Origin: Rhizobium sp. FY34
GTDB lineage: Bacteria > Pseudomonadota > Alphaproteobacteria > Rhizobiales > Rhizobiaceae
Direction: 5' to 3'
Length of the DNA stretch: 64,000 nt
NCBI RefSeq assembly: GCF_005222845.1
Contig: NZ_STFZ01000014.1
Coordinates: 337,517-401,516, forward strand
This document shows, in pieces, positions 18,508-28,400 of the stretch. Each line of letters starts with the position of its first letter. Within the stretch, counting starts at the first letter, position 1. The position numbers were made by a program, and so were the translations under genes. Below the pieces are notes generated by a model, which searched no databases, was not told where the DNA came from, and saw only the letters and a program-made list of their open reading frames with translations.

Positions 18508-19143
18508 ATGTCCGTGAGCCCTCTCGTACTGGTCGTCGATGACGAGCAACTCGTCCGCAATTCCGTCGATAGCCTTTTACGTTCGGTCGGCTATCGGGTG
18601 AAATGTTACGTCACTCCACTCGACCTGTGTCAGGATAAAGAGTCCCTGAATGAAGCGGATTGTCTGGTTCTGGACGTCAGGCTTCCGTTCACCAGTGGCC
18701 TTGATTTTCAGCAGAAACTTGCGGAGATGGGCAGTGATATCCCGATCATTTTCATGACGGGACATGGCGATATTCCAATGTCCGTGCGGGCGATGAAGGC
18801 AGGTGCGGTAGACTTTTTACCAAAACCGTTTCGTGATCAGGACATGCTTGATGCGGTCGCGGCCGCCTGCTTGACCCGTGCTGCGGCCAAAGGTGAAACC
18901 AAGCTTGAGGCTGAACTCAAGCAGCGCTTTTCTTCTCTGACGCCACGTGAGCGGCAGATCATGGAAATGGCCACGAGAGGCCTCATGAACAAGCAGATCG
19001 CCGGTGAACTCGACCTCAGCGAGATTACTGTGAAGATCCATCGTGGCAAGATCATGCGCAAGATGATGGCGCGGACCTTCGCCGATCTGGTCAAGATGTC
19101 GGAAGCCATCGCGCGGACCCAAGGCACATCGGTTAGCCCATAA
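18508..19143 (+). CDS. FixJ/NarL-type response regulator transcription factor
   Basis: This 211-residue protein has an N-terminal receiver domain with acidic pocket Asp11/Asp12, phosphoacceptor Asp56 (LDVRLP), Thr in FMTGHGD and Lys in FLPKPF. The C-terminal LuxR-type helix-turn-helix reads LTPRERQIMEMATRGLMNKQ and SEITVKIHRGKIMRKM. It resembles FixJ and the regulators that control periplasmic alcohol and aldehyde dehydrogenases. No histidine kinase is adjacent. The nearest is the hybrid sensor at 25449. It is followed after 87 bases by a receiver-only protein. Confidence 0.9.
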   Translation: MSVSPLVLVVDDEQLVRNSVDSLLRSVGYRVKCYVTPLDLCQDKESLNEADCLVLDVRLPFTSGLDFQQKLAEMGSDIPIIFMTGHGDIPMSVRAMKAGAVDFLPKPFRDQDMLDAVAAACLTRAAAKGETKLEAELKQRFSSLTPRERQIMEMATRGLMNKQIAGELDLSEITVKIHRGKIMRKMMARTFADLVKMSEAIARTQGTSVSP

Positions 19144-19230
19144 ACGTGAGTATAATCGCGGAGAGGCCGGAATATGCTTATAATGGCGGACAGGTGAACC
19201 CGGTCCCCGACCGGAGATTGGCAGATCAAG

Positions 19231-19605
19231 GTGGATGCTCCCCGGCTTATTTCCGTAATCGACGATGAGGTCGAGGTTCTTCGTGCGACGAGCAGTCTCC
19301 TGAGATCCTGTGGCTTTGACGTCGCGACCTATTCCTCAGCCGAAGATTTTCTCCACTCGCAAAGCAATGGTCGCTCGGCTTGTCTCGTTTCTGATGTGCA
19401 GATGCCAGGCATGAGCGGTGTGGAACTCTACGCATTCCTGCGAGAGCGCAAGGATCCGGTGCCTATGATCTTCATCACGGCCTTCGCCGAGACTCCGGTC
19501 CGCGCGCAGATCGAGACGCATGTCTGTGTGCTTCAGAAACCTTATCAGGCCGAGGCGCTGATCGCCTGCATCGAGCGTGCGATCGATCTTGGGTTCCAGG
19601 TCTGA
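19231..19605 (+). CDS. Stand-alone receiver-domain protein
   Basis: This 124-residue protein is only a response-regulator receiver domain. It has acidic residues Asp11/Asp12, phosphoacceptor Asp55 (VSDVQMPG), Thr in FITAFAE and Lys in LQKPY. There is no output domain. Such proteins act as phosphate shuttles or sinks or regulate by binding partners. The best start is GTG 19231, which has no clear ribosome-binding site at normal distance, so the exact start is uncertain. The position just behind the FixJ-like regulator suggests one phosphorelay. Confidence 0.82.
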   Translation: MDAPRLISVIDDEVEVLRATSSLLRSCGFDVATYSSAEDFLHSQSNGRSACLVSDVQMPGMSGVELYAFLRERKDPVPMIFITAFAETPVRAQIETHVCVLQKPYQAEALIACIERAIDLGFQV

Positions 19606-20078
19606 GTGCTTCAAGCGGTTCTCCTTTCATTCTACTCAACCCTGATCGTGCCAGACAGCATGAAAAGTTGCGGTCCGTCGGCAGCCCTTGCGCACTGAGC
19701 TCTCCCCAGAGTCCTTCCGGCAAACTTGGGCTCATTCTAACGGAGCGATTTTGCGTCGAGATCAAGTTGGGACACAATGAGCGCTTATCTGCTGATGAGG
19801 TCGCGTGGCTTGGCGCTGGTATCGGCGCAAATGCGCCCGTTCGGATTGGCGGACGCTCGATGGCCGTTCAGTATTGTCCGATGCTGGAGCATCGAACTTC
19901 ACCCGTTTCACTATCGGATCGCATTCGGCAATCCAGAAACAGAGTTGATCCAGAGTTTACTGTAAGGACATCGGGTTTGATCTGGCTGGATTTGGTTCAT
20001 GGCTGACGTCTCGAGGTTCGAGGCAGCCATGCTTCTTGTACGCGGTAGAAGGCGGTTCAGGTAAGATACAGACACACA
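19606..20078. other. Gene-free stretch between the receiver gene and the hydrolase cluster
   Basis: No supported gene is seen in about 470 bases. A plus-strand frame at 19668-20006 lacks a ribosome-binding site and any family resemblance. The stretch separates two convergent transcription units. A hairpin for the minus-strand unit lies at its right edge (20079-20107). Confidence 0.5.
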
Positions 20079-20107
20079 AAGGCCGCCGCGGGTAAGGCGG
20101 CGGCTTG
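20079..20107 (-). terminator. Probable intrinsic terminator of the hydrolase cluster
   Basis: An 8-bp perfect stem (GCCGCCGC 20082-20089 with GCGGCGGC 20097-20104) has a 7-base loop. On the minus strand it is followed by CTTTGTGTGTC. It lies 17-20 bases past the stop of the alpha/beta hydrolase. Confidence 0.65.
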
Positions 20108-20123
20108 GTTGTCGGATAGGGGC

Positions 20124-21101
20124 TCAGCTTTTGACGAAGGCCAGGAGGTCTGGATTGATCACGTCGGCGTTGACCGTCAGCATGCCGTGCGAAAAGCCCT
20201 TGTAGACCTTCAGCGTGCCCTTCTTCAAAAGCTTGACCGAGATCTCGGCAGAAGCGGCAATCGGAACGATCTGGTCGTCGTCACCGTGCATCACGAGAGT
20301 CGGCACCGAAATATTCTTCAGATCCTCGGTCTGGTCAGTTTCAGAGAAGGCCTTGATGCCGTCGTAATGGGCCTTTGCACCGCCCATCATGCCCTGGCGC
20401 CACCAATTCTGGATCACGCCTTCATGCACGGTCGCGCCTTTCCGGTTGAAGCCGTAGAAGGGACCTGCCGGCACATCCCGGAAGAACTGGGCGCGGTTGG
20501 CGGCAAGGGCCGAACGGAAGCCGTCAAAAACCTCGATCGGCAAGCCGCCCGGATAGGCTTTCGTCTTCAGCATAATCGGCGGGATGGCGGCAACCAGGAC
20601 GGCTTTCGCAACACGACCCTGCGGTTCGCCGAAGTTCGCGACATAACGAGCCACTTCGCCGCCACCGGTGGAGTGGCCGATATGGACCGCATTGCGCAGG
20701 TCGAGCTTTTCGAAAACGGCCGAGGCATCGGCGGCGTAGTGGTCGAGATCGTGACCTTCGCTCACCTGCTGTGACCGGCCATGGCCACGGCGGTCATGGG
20801 CGACGACGCGGTAGCCGTTGAGGAGGAAGAACAGCATCTGCGCGTCCCAGTCATCGGATGACAGCGGCCAGCCGTGATGGAAGACGATCGGCTGCGCATC
20901 CTTCGGACCCCAGTCCTTGTAGAAGATTTCGACGCCGTCCTTGGTGGTGACGAAGTTCTCGGTCATTGGTATCGTTCCTTCCTGTTGAAGTGCGTTGAGG
21001 GTTTCCGAGGCAAAGACCGGGAGCGTCTTTGCCAGCGAAAGGGTGGCGCCCGCGAGCAGTGCCTGCCGCCGGGACAAGAGGAATTCGTGTTTCTGATCCA
21101 T
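20124..21101 (-). CDS. Alpha/beta hydrolase, non-haem chloroperoxidase/esterase type, with Tat-like leader
   Basis: This 325-residue protein has a Tat-like leader (LSRRQALLAGATLSLAKT, residues 9-26) ahead of a complete alpha/beta hydrolase. The nucleophile is in GHSTGGGE, the acid in HGDDDQIVP and the His in GFSHGML, as in cofactor-free haloperoxidase/esterases. An internal ATG at 20966 (residue 46, MTENFVTTKDG) has AGGAAGGAA 8 bases upstream and starts exactly where ordinary cytoplasmic members begin. Two products, one exported and one not, are therefore possible. It is last in a minus-strand cluster with an amidohydrolase. Confidence 0.85.
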   Translation of the reverse strand: MDQKHEFLLSRRQALLAGATLSLAKTLPVFASETLNALQQEGTIPMTENFVTTKDGVEIFYKDWGPKDAQPIVFHHGWPLSSDDWDAQMLFFLLNGYRVVAHDRRGHGRSQQVSEGHDLDHYAADASAVFEKLDLRNAVHIGHSTGGGEVARYVANFGEPQGRVAKAVLVAAIPPIMLKTKAYPGGLPIEVFDGFRSALAANRAQFFRDVPAGPFYGFNRKGATVHEGVIQNWWRQGMMGGAKAHYDGIKAFSETDQTEDLKNISVPTLVMHGDDDQIVPIAASAEISVKLLKKGTLKVYKGFSHGMLTVNADVINPDLLAFVKS

Positions 21102-21214
21102 CGCTATGTTCCTGCTGATTGGATGATTTGAGCTTATGGGGTGTCAGGCGTTTGCTCTTGTCGGCTAGACTGGTTTTTTGGACGTTTGAGCTCCGACATT
21201 CATCGTTGGTTCCG

Positions 21215-23092
21215 CTAGACGGCCCAGCACGAGCAGCCGAGTGCACCGAAAAATCCTTTGAGATCGCTGATGGGCAGGCTGGAGGTCCATGCCCCTGCAT
21301 GGTCGTGGCCATGCACGCCGCAGTCGTTGGCGCAGCCGCAGGATGAGATCGCGTGGCGGCGGAGTGAGTGTTTGCCAGCCCCCTGTGGCTCGCCCCAGGC
21401 GCCGTAGCCACCAAAGGTTCTGACAGGCGACCAGTCGGGCATGGCAGGTGGAAGTGGCGGTGCGTCGATCCCGCTGAAGTCCCCGGCACCATAGACGACC
21501 TTGCCGCCGACGATGGTGAGGTCGGAGGTCAGGAAGGAAATCTCGTCCTCGGGGCAGGAGAAGTAGTCCTTGCTCGGCACGATCAAGTCGGCGAACTGGC
21601 CTTTTTCGATGCGGCCCTTGCGCCCCTCTTCATTGCTGAACCACTGGACCTTCTCGGTCCACATCCTGAGCGCCGTTTCGCGGTCCAGGCAGTTCTGCCG
21701 CGGGTAGAGGTTCATGCCGCCCACGGTCTTGCCTGTGATCATCCAGGAAAGCGAGACCCAGGGGTTGTAGGAGGCAACGCGCGTCGCATCGGTGCCGGCC
21801 GAGACGCGCAGGCCGCGATCGAGCATCTTGGCGATCGGCGGCGTTGCTTCGGCGGCACCATGGCCGTATCGCTCGATGAAATACTCACCCTGATAGGCCA
21901 TGCGGTGTTGCACCGCGATGCCGCCGCCAAGGGCAGCCACGCGATCAATCGAACGATCGGATATTGTCTCCGCATGGTCGAAGAACCAGTGGATGCCATC
22001 GAGCGGCGTATCGCGATTGACCTTCTCAAAGACGTCGAGCGCCCGCGAGATCGTTTCGTCATAGGTGGCATGCATGCGCCAGGGCCAGCGGTTCTGCGCA
22101 AGCACGCGTACCACCTCTTCGAGATCGCCTTCCATCTCCGGCGGCATGTCCGGGCGCGGTTGACGGAAGTCCTCGAAATCGGCAGCGGAGAAGACCAGCA
22201 TCTCACCGGCACCATTGTGACGGAAATAGTCACTGCCCTGCTTGTAGGTGACCGAGGAGGTCCAGCGGAGAAAGTCCTCCTTCTCCTCCTTCGGCTTCTG
22301 CGTGAAGAGATTGTAGGCGAGCCGGACCGTCAGCAGATCCTCGTCCGCCAGCTTCTGGATAACAGCATAGTCATCTGGATAGTTCTGGAAGCCGCCGCCG
22401 GCATCGATGACGGCGGTCACCCCCAGCCGGTTGAGCTCGCGCATGAAGTGGCGCGTTGAATTCACCTGATAGTCGAAGGGCAGCTTCGGCCCCTTGGCGA
22501 GTGTGGCATAGAGAATGCCAGCATTGGGTTTGGCAAGCAGCAGCCCGGTCGGATTGCCGGCGGCGTCGCGCGTGATCTCGCCACCCGGCGGATCTTGCGT
22601 TTCCTTGGTGAAGCCGACAGCGCGAATGGCAGCGGCATTCAGCAGCGCGCGATCGTAAAGATGCAGGAGGAAAACGGGGGTGTCCGGCGCGACCGCGTTG
22701 ATCTCATCGATCGTCGGCAAGCGCTTTTCGACAAACTGGTGCTCGGTGAAACCGCCGATCACCCGCACCCATTGGGGTGCCGGCGTGACTGCCACCTGGC
22801 GCTGCAGCATGTCCATGGCATCGGCCAGCGAGCGGATGCCGTCCCAGCGCAGTTCCATGTTGAAGTTCAGCCCGCCGCGGACGACATGGGTGTGATTGTC
22901 GTTGAGGCCGGGCAGGACGCGTTTGCCGCGCAGATCGACGGTCTTGGTCTGTGGACCGGCATGTTTCATGATCTCGGCGTCGCTGCCAACGGCCAGAAAC
23001 TTGCCGTCCTTGATCGCAATCGCCGTCGCCGATGGGTTGGAGCGGTCAAGCGTGGTCACGAGTCCGTGGTAGAGGATGAGGTCGGCATCCAT
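21215..23092 (-). CDS. YtcJ-like metal-dependent amidohydrolase with Cys/His-rich tail
   Basis: This 625-residue amidohydrolase-superfamily protein has metal-binding GLNDNHTHV (His67, His69), a YtcJ-like middle (HATYDETI, FFDHAETI) and the late Asp in SAGTDATRV. The last 50 or so residues hold an unusual Cys/His cluster (SSCGCANDCGVHGHDHAGAW). No signal peptide is seen. The frame is open to 23290, but ATG 23092 follows AGAAGGAA and is the family start. The substrate is unknown. Neighbours (isochorismatase-like hydrolase, XapX protein, alpha/beta hydrolase) suggest stepwise hydrolysis of an amide or carbamate (inference). Confidence 0.85.
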   Translation of the reverse strand: MDADLILYHGLVTTLDRSNPSATAIAIKDGKFLAVGSDAEIMKHAGPQTKTVDLRGKRVLPGLNDNHTHVVRGGLNFNMELRWDGIRSLADAMDMLQRQVAVTPAPQWVRVIGGFTEHQFVEKRLPTIDEINAVAPDTPVFLLHLYDRALLNAAAIRAVGFTKETQDPPGGEITRDAAGNPTGLLLAKPNAGILYATLAKGPKLPFDYQVNSTRHFMRELNRLGVTAVIDAGGGFQNYPDDYAVIQKLADEDLLTVRLAYNLFTQKPKEEKEDFLRWTSSVTYKQGSDYFRHNGAGEMLVFSAADFEDFRQPRPDMPPEMEGDLEEVVRVLAQNRWPWRMHATYDETISRALDVFEKVNRDTPLDGIHWFFDHAETISDRSIDRVAALGGGIAVQHRMAYQGEYFIERYGHGAAEATPPIAKMLDRGLRVSAGTDATRVASYNPWVSLSWMITGKTVGGMNLYPRQNCLDRETALRMWTEKVQWFSNEEGRKGRIEKGQFADLIVPSKDYFSCPEDEISFLTSDLTIVGGKVVYGAGDFSGIDAPPLPPAMPDWSPVRTFGGYGAWGEPQGAGKHSLRRHAISSCGCANDCGVHGHDHAGAWTSSLPISDLKGFFGALGCSCWAV

Positions 23093-23141
23093 CACAGTGT
23101 TCCTTCTGAAGTGGGAGGGCATCGGTACTCGGGCGAGAAGC

Positions 23142-23399
23142 TCAGCTCGCCCGGTCCTGCGGCCTGCGCGTGTCGCTGAGGTCGGACGTGGTCCGCGATT
23201 CGAACGGTCTCGGAAGCGACGTCGTGATCGGCTGCCGGACGAGAGCGGCTTTGGCGAGCGGCACGATCTGTTCGCCGAGGAGGATTCCAAGCAGGCCGAT
23301 CAGGGCAATGACCGGCGGGGCAGGGGAGCGCACGTTGAGGACGCCGTAGATCACGCCGACGAGCAGCCCGGCTGCGAGTGAGATGAGGTAGAGTTTCAT
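23142..23399 (-). CDS. XapX-domain small membrane protein
   Basis: This 85-residue protein starts MKLYLISLAAGLLVGVIYG, with two hydrophobic helices (about residues 3-20 and 29-48) and the RSPAPPVIALIGLLGILLGE block that defines XapX proteins. A hydrophilic tail of about 35 residues follows. ATG 23399 has AAAGGAAA upstream. The open frame to 23525 has no support. XapX proteins have no established function. They are often found beside amidohydrolases and isochorismatase-like hydrolases, as here. Confidence 0.85.
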   Translation of the reverse strand: MKLYLISLAAGLLVGVIYGVLNVRSPAPPVIALIGLLGILLGEQIVPLAKAALVRQPITTSLPRPFESRTTSDLSDTRRPQDRAS

Positions 23400-23549
23400 C
23401 ACCGTTTCCTTTCGGCGTGAGATCGAATGCATGTCGTGGAGCTGCGCACGTGTCGTCCACCTACGCCTAGCGCGGGAGGGGAGCCGCGCCAGGCGTGGTT
23501 GGTCGTTCCGGTTGGGAGGCGGCACGCGGAACGACCGGCGGTGACGGGG

Positions 23550-24206
23550 TCAGTGGCCTTCGGCTGCGTTGAACATCGTCTTGGCGTAGGTGACGCCGAG
23601 GCCATAGGCGCCGCCGAGCTTCTTCGCGATGCCGGTGGTCGCCTCGTAGGTCTCAGCCCGAGCCCAGTCACGCTGCAGTTCGAGCAGATACTGGAGCGAG
23701 GTCATCGGCTGGGCACCTGCCTGCACCATGCGGTCCATGGCGCGGTCATGCGCTTCCGTGCTGACATCACCGCAGGCATCGGCGATCACATAGACCTCGA
23801 AGCCCTGGTCGAGGGCCGAAAGGGCTGGGCCGACGATGCATACGCTCGTCCATAGGCCGCAAAGCACGATCCGCTTCTTGGCGATCCGGTTGACGTCGGC
23901 GATCACGGCCGCGTCTTCCCAGGTGTTCATCGACGTGCGGTCGAGCATCGCCTGGCCGGTGAAAGTGCTTGTGATCTCTTCGAACATCGGGCCGGAGAAG
24001 CTCTTCTCGGCAACGGTGGTCAGGATGGTCGAGACGTTGAAGGTCTTCGCGGCATTGGCAACAAGCGCTGCATTGTTGCGCAGGTTCACGGCATCGATGC
24101 TTTTGGTCGCAAAGGCCATCTGCGACTGGAAGTCGATCATGATCAGGGTGTGATCGGCGGCGTTCAGAAGTTTCGCGCCAGGGGCGGCTTTGGCTTGAAT
24201 GGTCAT
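23550..24206 (-). CDS. Isochorismatase-family cysteine hydrolase (YcaC-like)
   Basis: This 218-residue cytoplasmic hydrolase shows the family catalytic triad Asp25 (MIDFQSQ), Lys68 (VAEKSF) and Cys123 (GLWTSVC). The pattern is closest to YcaC-like hydrolases of unknown substrate rather than to true isochorismatases, since no catechol-siderophore gene is near. ATG 24206 follows GAGGAAA. It is the first gene of the minus-strand cluster, 147 bases downstream of the AraC regulator's stop. Confidence 0.88.
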   Translation of the reverse strand: MTIQAKAAPGAKLLNAADHTLIMIDFQSQMAFATKSIDAVNLRNNAALVANAAKTFNVSTILTTVAEKSFSGPMFEEITSTFTGQAMLDRTSMNTWEDAAVIADVNRIAKKRIVLCGLWTSVCIVGPALSALDQGFEVYVIADACGDVSTEAHDRAMDRMVQAGAQPMTSLQYLLELQRDWARAETYEATTGIAKKLGGAYGLGVTYAKTMFNAAEGH

Positions 24207-24352
24207 TGTTTGTTTCCTCGGTGCTTTGGAGAAGCAGTGACGAGGAGAAAATGCCACGAGGGGCCAACCGTCTCTTGTCGGTTACTCAGCCGATTTGGAC
24301 GTTTCGCTGATCTCTAGCCGTTCGTACCTTCTGCCCAGGACCGGGAGCGCGT

Positions 24353-25249
24353 TTAGCCCCTGTGCCTGCGATAGTCGCCGGGGGACATACCGGTATGTCG
24401 CCGGAACGCACGCCCGAAGGCTGCTTGCGAGGAAAAACGGCAACGGAAGGCGACTTCCGAAAGTGAGAGGGTCGGATCATCCAGGAGTTTCCGCCCCAGC
24501 AGCAGCCGCCGATTGGCCACATAATCCGAGGGCGATTGTCCGAGCGCCGCCTTGAAGGACCGGGCAAAATGATAGCGGCTGAGGCAGGCGACTTCAGCAA
24601 GCTCTGCAACAGTCAGATCAGCTTCCAGATTTTCCTCGACATAGTCGATGACCCTGTTTCGTCTCGCCGGGCTCAAGGCGCCGTTCACATCGGCCGACGT
24701 TCCTATCAGACTGTTTCCCGAATACCGTGACAGGAGATGCAGAGTGAGCGTCATGGAGAGCTGCTCGATGAGCAAGTCCCCCGCTGCCGTTTCATGGCGC
24801 ATTTCCTGAAGGACGCGGACACAGATCTGCCGAACGAACTCATCAGCCACGTCGGCCAGATAGGCGATGTCGCCTGATGCGACAGGCTGCGATGTCAATT
24901 CGCCGACCGTGGCAAACTGGTGCTCGGGGAGATAGAGATGCAGGATCTCGGGCAGCGCCTCGGTAATGCGGATGGAATCTTCCTGGACCCCGATCGGGCA
25001 GAACCAGAGCGTGCCGCTGCGGACCGCCGTCGACTGAGATCGACCGTCACCTCGGCGGTGTACGAAGCCTGAGGGCGTACCTTGGAGCGCAAGGGTTATT
25101 TCCATCTGGGTACTGCAAATGTCGGGTATCTCGCAGGCTGGATGCGCACGTACTTCCGCGCCCAGATTACGCCACCGCCGATCCACAGAAGAGTTGATGA
25201 CACCCGCTTGAGGGAACTTGAGAATGCCATGATCGTGTAGTGACGACAT
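24353..25249 (-). CDS. AraC-family transcriptional regulator
   Basis: This 298-residue regulator has an N-terminal sensing domain (GTLWFCPIGVQEDSIRI near residue 85) and a C-terminal double helix-turn-helix (TVAELAEVACLSRYHFARSFKAALGQSP and AFRCRFSSQAAFGRAFRRHTGMSPGDYR). The frame begins with TTG at 25273, but ATG 25249 with AAAGG just upstream is preferred. It lies directly upstream of the isochorismatase-like/XapX/amidohydrolase cluster on the same strand and probably controls it. On its other side it is divergent from the giant sensor kinase. Confidence 0.87.
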   Translation of the reverse strand: MSSLHDHGILKFPQAGVINSSVDRRWRNLGAEVRAHPACEIPDICSTQMEITLALQGTPSGFVHRRGDGRSQSTAVRSGTLWFCPIGVQEDSIRITEALPEILHLYLPEHQFATVGELTSQPVASGDIAYLADVADEFVRQICVRVLQEMRHETAAGDLLIEQLSMTLTLHLLSRYSGNSLIGTSADVNGALSPARRNRVIDYVEENLEADLTVAELAEVACLSRYHFARSFKAALGQSPSDYVANRRLLLGRKLLDDPTLSLSEVAFRCRFSSQAAFGRAFRRHTGMSPGDYRRHRG

Positions 25250-25448
25250 GCGCCTTTGCCCCTCTGTAAGCAATTATCATAATACTCCGATTTGCCGTCA
25301 GCAATGCCAGGTTTTCGCATTCGCAGCAAACTCGGCCTGAATGACAGCACGTGGGGCAAAGACAGTCTTGGCTCGTCGATGCTACGAGCGTAACATGGGC
25401 AACCAAATCGGGTTATAACCATGCTCCACGTAGACCAGAGATAGCGGA

Positions 25449-28400
25449 ATGTTCGATCGAGCGTGGCTTCGAGCCTGCAATCAAACTCTTGTCTGGCAGT
25501 CTGCCGGATCGAGCTTCTATCGCCTGTCGCAAGACGAAGGTGGATGGGATGCGCTCTTTCTTCCCCGATCCAGGGAACCTGTGCGATCGGCTCAGGCCGA
25601 CCTGCGTCTGCGCCGCTATGCGAATGCCGAGATCTGGCTCGATAGCCCTGCCGCGATTCTGGAAGAAGACGAACTCCGGGTCCTCGTCTTCGATACCGCA
25701 AGTATCGTCCTCGGATTGTTGTCGCCTTCGCCCGTTCCGCTGCAAGAATTCCTGCCACGGGCGCTATCCATGGTTCGTGCGCTTGCCGCAGCCCATGCGG
25801 ATGGCGCACCGCTCGGCTCTCTGCATCCGGTCGATTTTACCATCGATCAAAAGGGTACTGTCCGTTTGCGAGCGATGCCCGTCACGGACACCGCCCAGAC
25901 ACTCGGCGTGATCGACGAGATCATCTACCGGGCGCCCGAGCAGTTGAGACCGGTTGCACCGCAATGCGACAGCAGGAGTGACCTGTACGCACTCGGCATG
26001 ATCCTCTTCAGGCATTTGACAGGCATCTTCCCGCTGGCTGCTAACTCGCCGGTCGAATGGCGTCATGCGCATCTTGCGCTGACACCCATGGATGCAAGCA
26101 GCATGTTCGCAGATCTGCCGCCGGTGATTGGGCAGATCCTCAAGCGTCTGCTCGCGAAAGAACCGGCCGCACGCTACCAGTCAGCCCTGGCACTGGAGCT
26201 TGACCTCGCGCGCTGCGATCAGGAATGGCGCGAGAACGGCTCGATCAGTGAATTCGAGATCGGACGCGTCGACGCGCCTTTCGCACAGCTCTGGACCTCT
26301 GCACTCTTCGGCCGTGGCGACGAGGAACAGATCCTCGGCACTGTGCTCGATCGGTTCCTGGGCCATGGCAGGCCGTCGATGATATCGGTGCATGGCCAGC
26401 CGGGTGTTGGCAAGTCGAGTCTCATCCAGAGTCTCGCTAAGATCGCCGGTGGAAGGGCCCTGTTCATACAGGGCAAGAGCGATCAGCATCAGTCGGAAGT
26501 CCCTTATGGTCCCATCGTGCAGGCCATTAGCGCCTTCATCGACGAAGCCGTGCGCGCTGATCATGCGACCCTCGCATCTCTTCGAAAAGCGCTCGCCCGC
26601 GAGCTTCAGGGAAATGCGTCGTTGCTGGTTGACCTCTTGCCAGCCGCGGAAATTCTCACCGGTCCCCAAGCGAGCCGGATCGAGATACCTGGTCCGATGG
26701 TCCAACTTCGCTTGCAGCGGGCATTGCGCACGGTGCTGTCAGTCGCTGCAGCGACGATCAGCCCCATGGTCCTGTTTCTCGACGATATACAATGGGCTGA
26801 TGAAGCGACCCGTTCCTTCCTGTCGGTCTTGGTCAGCGAGCCAGTCACCGGTCTGCTTTTGATCGTCGCCCGACGCGATCAGTCTGGCGAAGCGCAAGCC
26901 CTGTCCGACCGCTTGATGGCAGATGCACGCGTCTCGATGGCTGAGCTGGCAGAACTCTACCTGCGCCCACTGTCGCTCCAATCCACCCGGCAGATGCTCG
27001 AAACGATCTTTTCGGATGCCCCGGACGGTCTCTCGGATCTGGCCGAAACGCTGCATGAGAAGACAGGAGGAAATCCCTTCTACCTCAGAAGACTGCTGCA
27101 GGCACTGGTCCAGGACGGCGTCGTATACTTCTCGCCGGGTGACAAGGCCTGGCTGTGCCGGGTTGAAGATGTGGCACGTTATCCGGCGAGCGAAAACATT
27201 GTCTCCTTCGTTACGGCCCGTCTCGAAAAGGAGGGCCCGGAGGCACTCGGTCTGCTGCAGACCATGGCCTGCATAGGCCCGGAAGCTGAAAAGGCAGTGC
27301 TTGCCAGCGCGCTTGGCCTGTCCGAAGAAAACCTTCTGCAACTTGCCGCCCGTCTGGCGCGTTCGGGTTTCGTCGTGCTGTCGCCTGCGAAACTCAGCTT
27401 CGCCCATGACCGTATCCAGGAGGCCGCCTATTCGCTGATGGAGGAGGCGATAAGACGCGATCGCCATCGTCATCTGGTCGACGTGATGATGTCGATGTGG
27501 GACAGTGGCACCAATGCTGCCGCCTTCGCCATTGCCAGTCAGATCGAGCAATGTCGAGCCGAAGATCTGCCGCTTGAAAAGCGCAAGTTGTTCATAGAGG
27601 CGCTTCTGGCCGCACTCGCTCATGCAAGGCGTTCCGCAGCCTTTGGTCAGGCGGTCCGATACGGCGAGACGGCGGTGAAGTTGGTCCGGAACGACCTTTG
27701 GGGAGACGATTACGGGCTTTCGTTCCGCACGCATACTCACTTGTGTGAGGCTCTGCTGGGATCAGCCTCGCTCGAAGCAGCAGAACGCCGGCTCAACGAA
27801 CTGCTGCAATATGCGCGGTCCGCACTCGACAGAAGTGCCGTCTTCCGCCTTCGCGCCAACCTGTTGACACTGAAATCCGACTATGATGGCGCAATCGACG
27901 AGGCGTTGCTGGGTCTCGACGAACTTGGCGTGCAGCTCGCACGCGGGTCGAGCGAAGTGGAACAGGATGAGGCTTATCGCGCCATCCGGCGACGACTGGA
28001 CGGGAGGCAGATTTCCGATCTCGAACACATACCTCTCATGGAGGATCCGCGCATCCGGGCCGCCATGTCCCTGCTTGCGCCGCTGATCTCATCGGTTTTC
28101 ACGACGGATGGCCTCCGCTTCCTGCATCTTGCCAAGATGGTCGAACTCACACTCGATCATGGGGCAAGCCCGGAATCCACCCATGGCCTCGCCTGGTTCG
28201 GCGCCATGATCTCCGACAAATACGACGCTTATGCCGACGGTCTGAGCTTCAGTCTCGCCGCTCGCGCAATTCTCGACAAATACGGCTTCGAGGAGCATCG
28301 GACCTCGGTCCTGCTTGCCGTTGATCAGGTCTCCCCTTGGACCCGCTCGATGCCCTACGCCCTGGAACGCGTGCGCGAAGCCCTCGATGCTGCCCATGCG

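Noticed and set aside
19668-20006. 112-codon plus-strand frame in the gap after the receiver gene
   Set aside because: It has no ribosome-binding site, no recognisable motif and atypical composition for a gene here.
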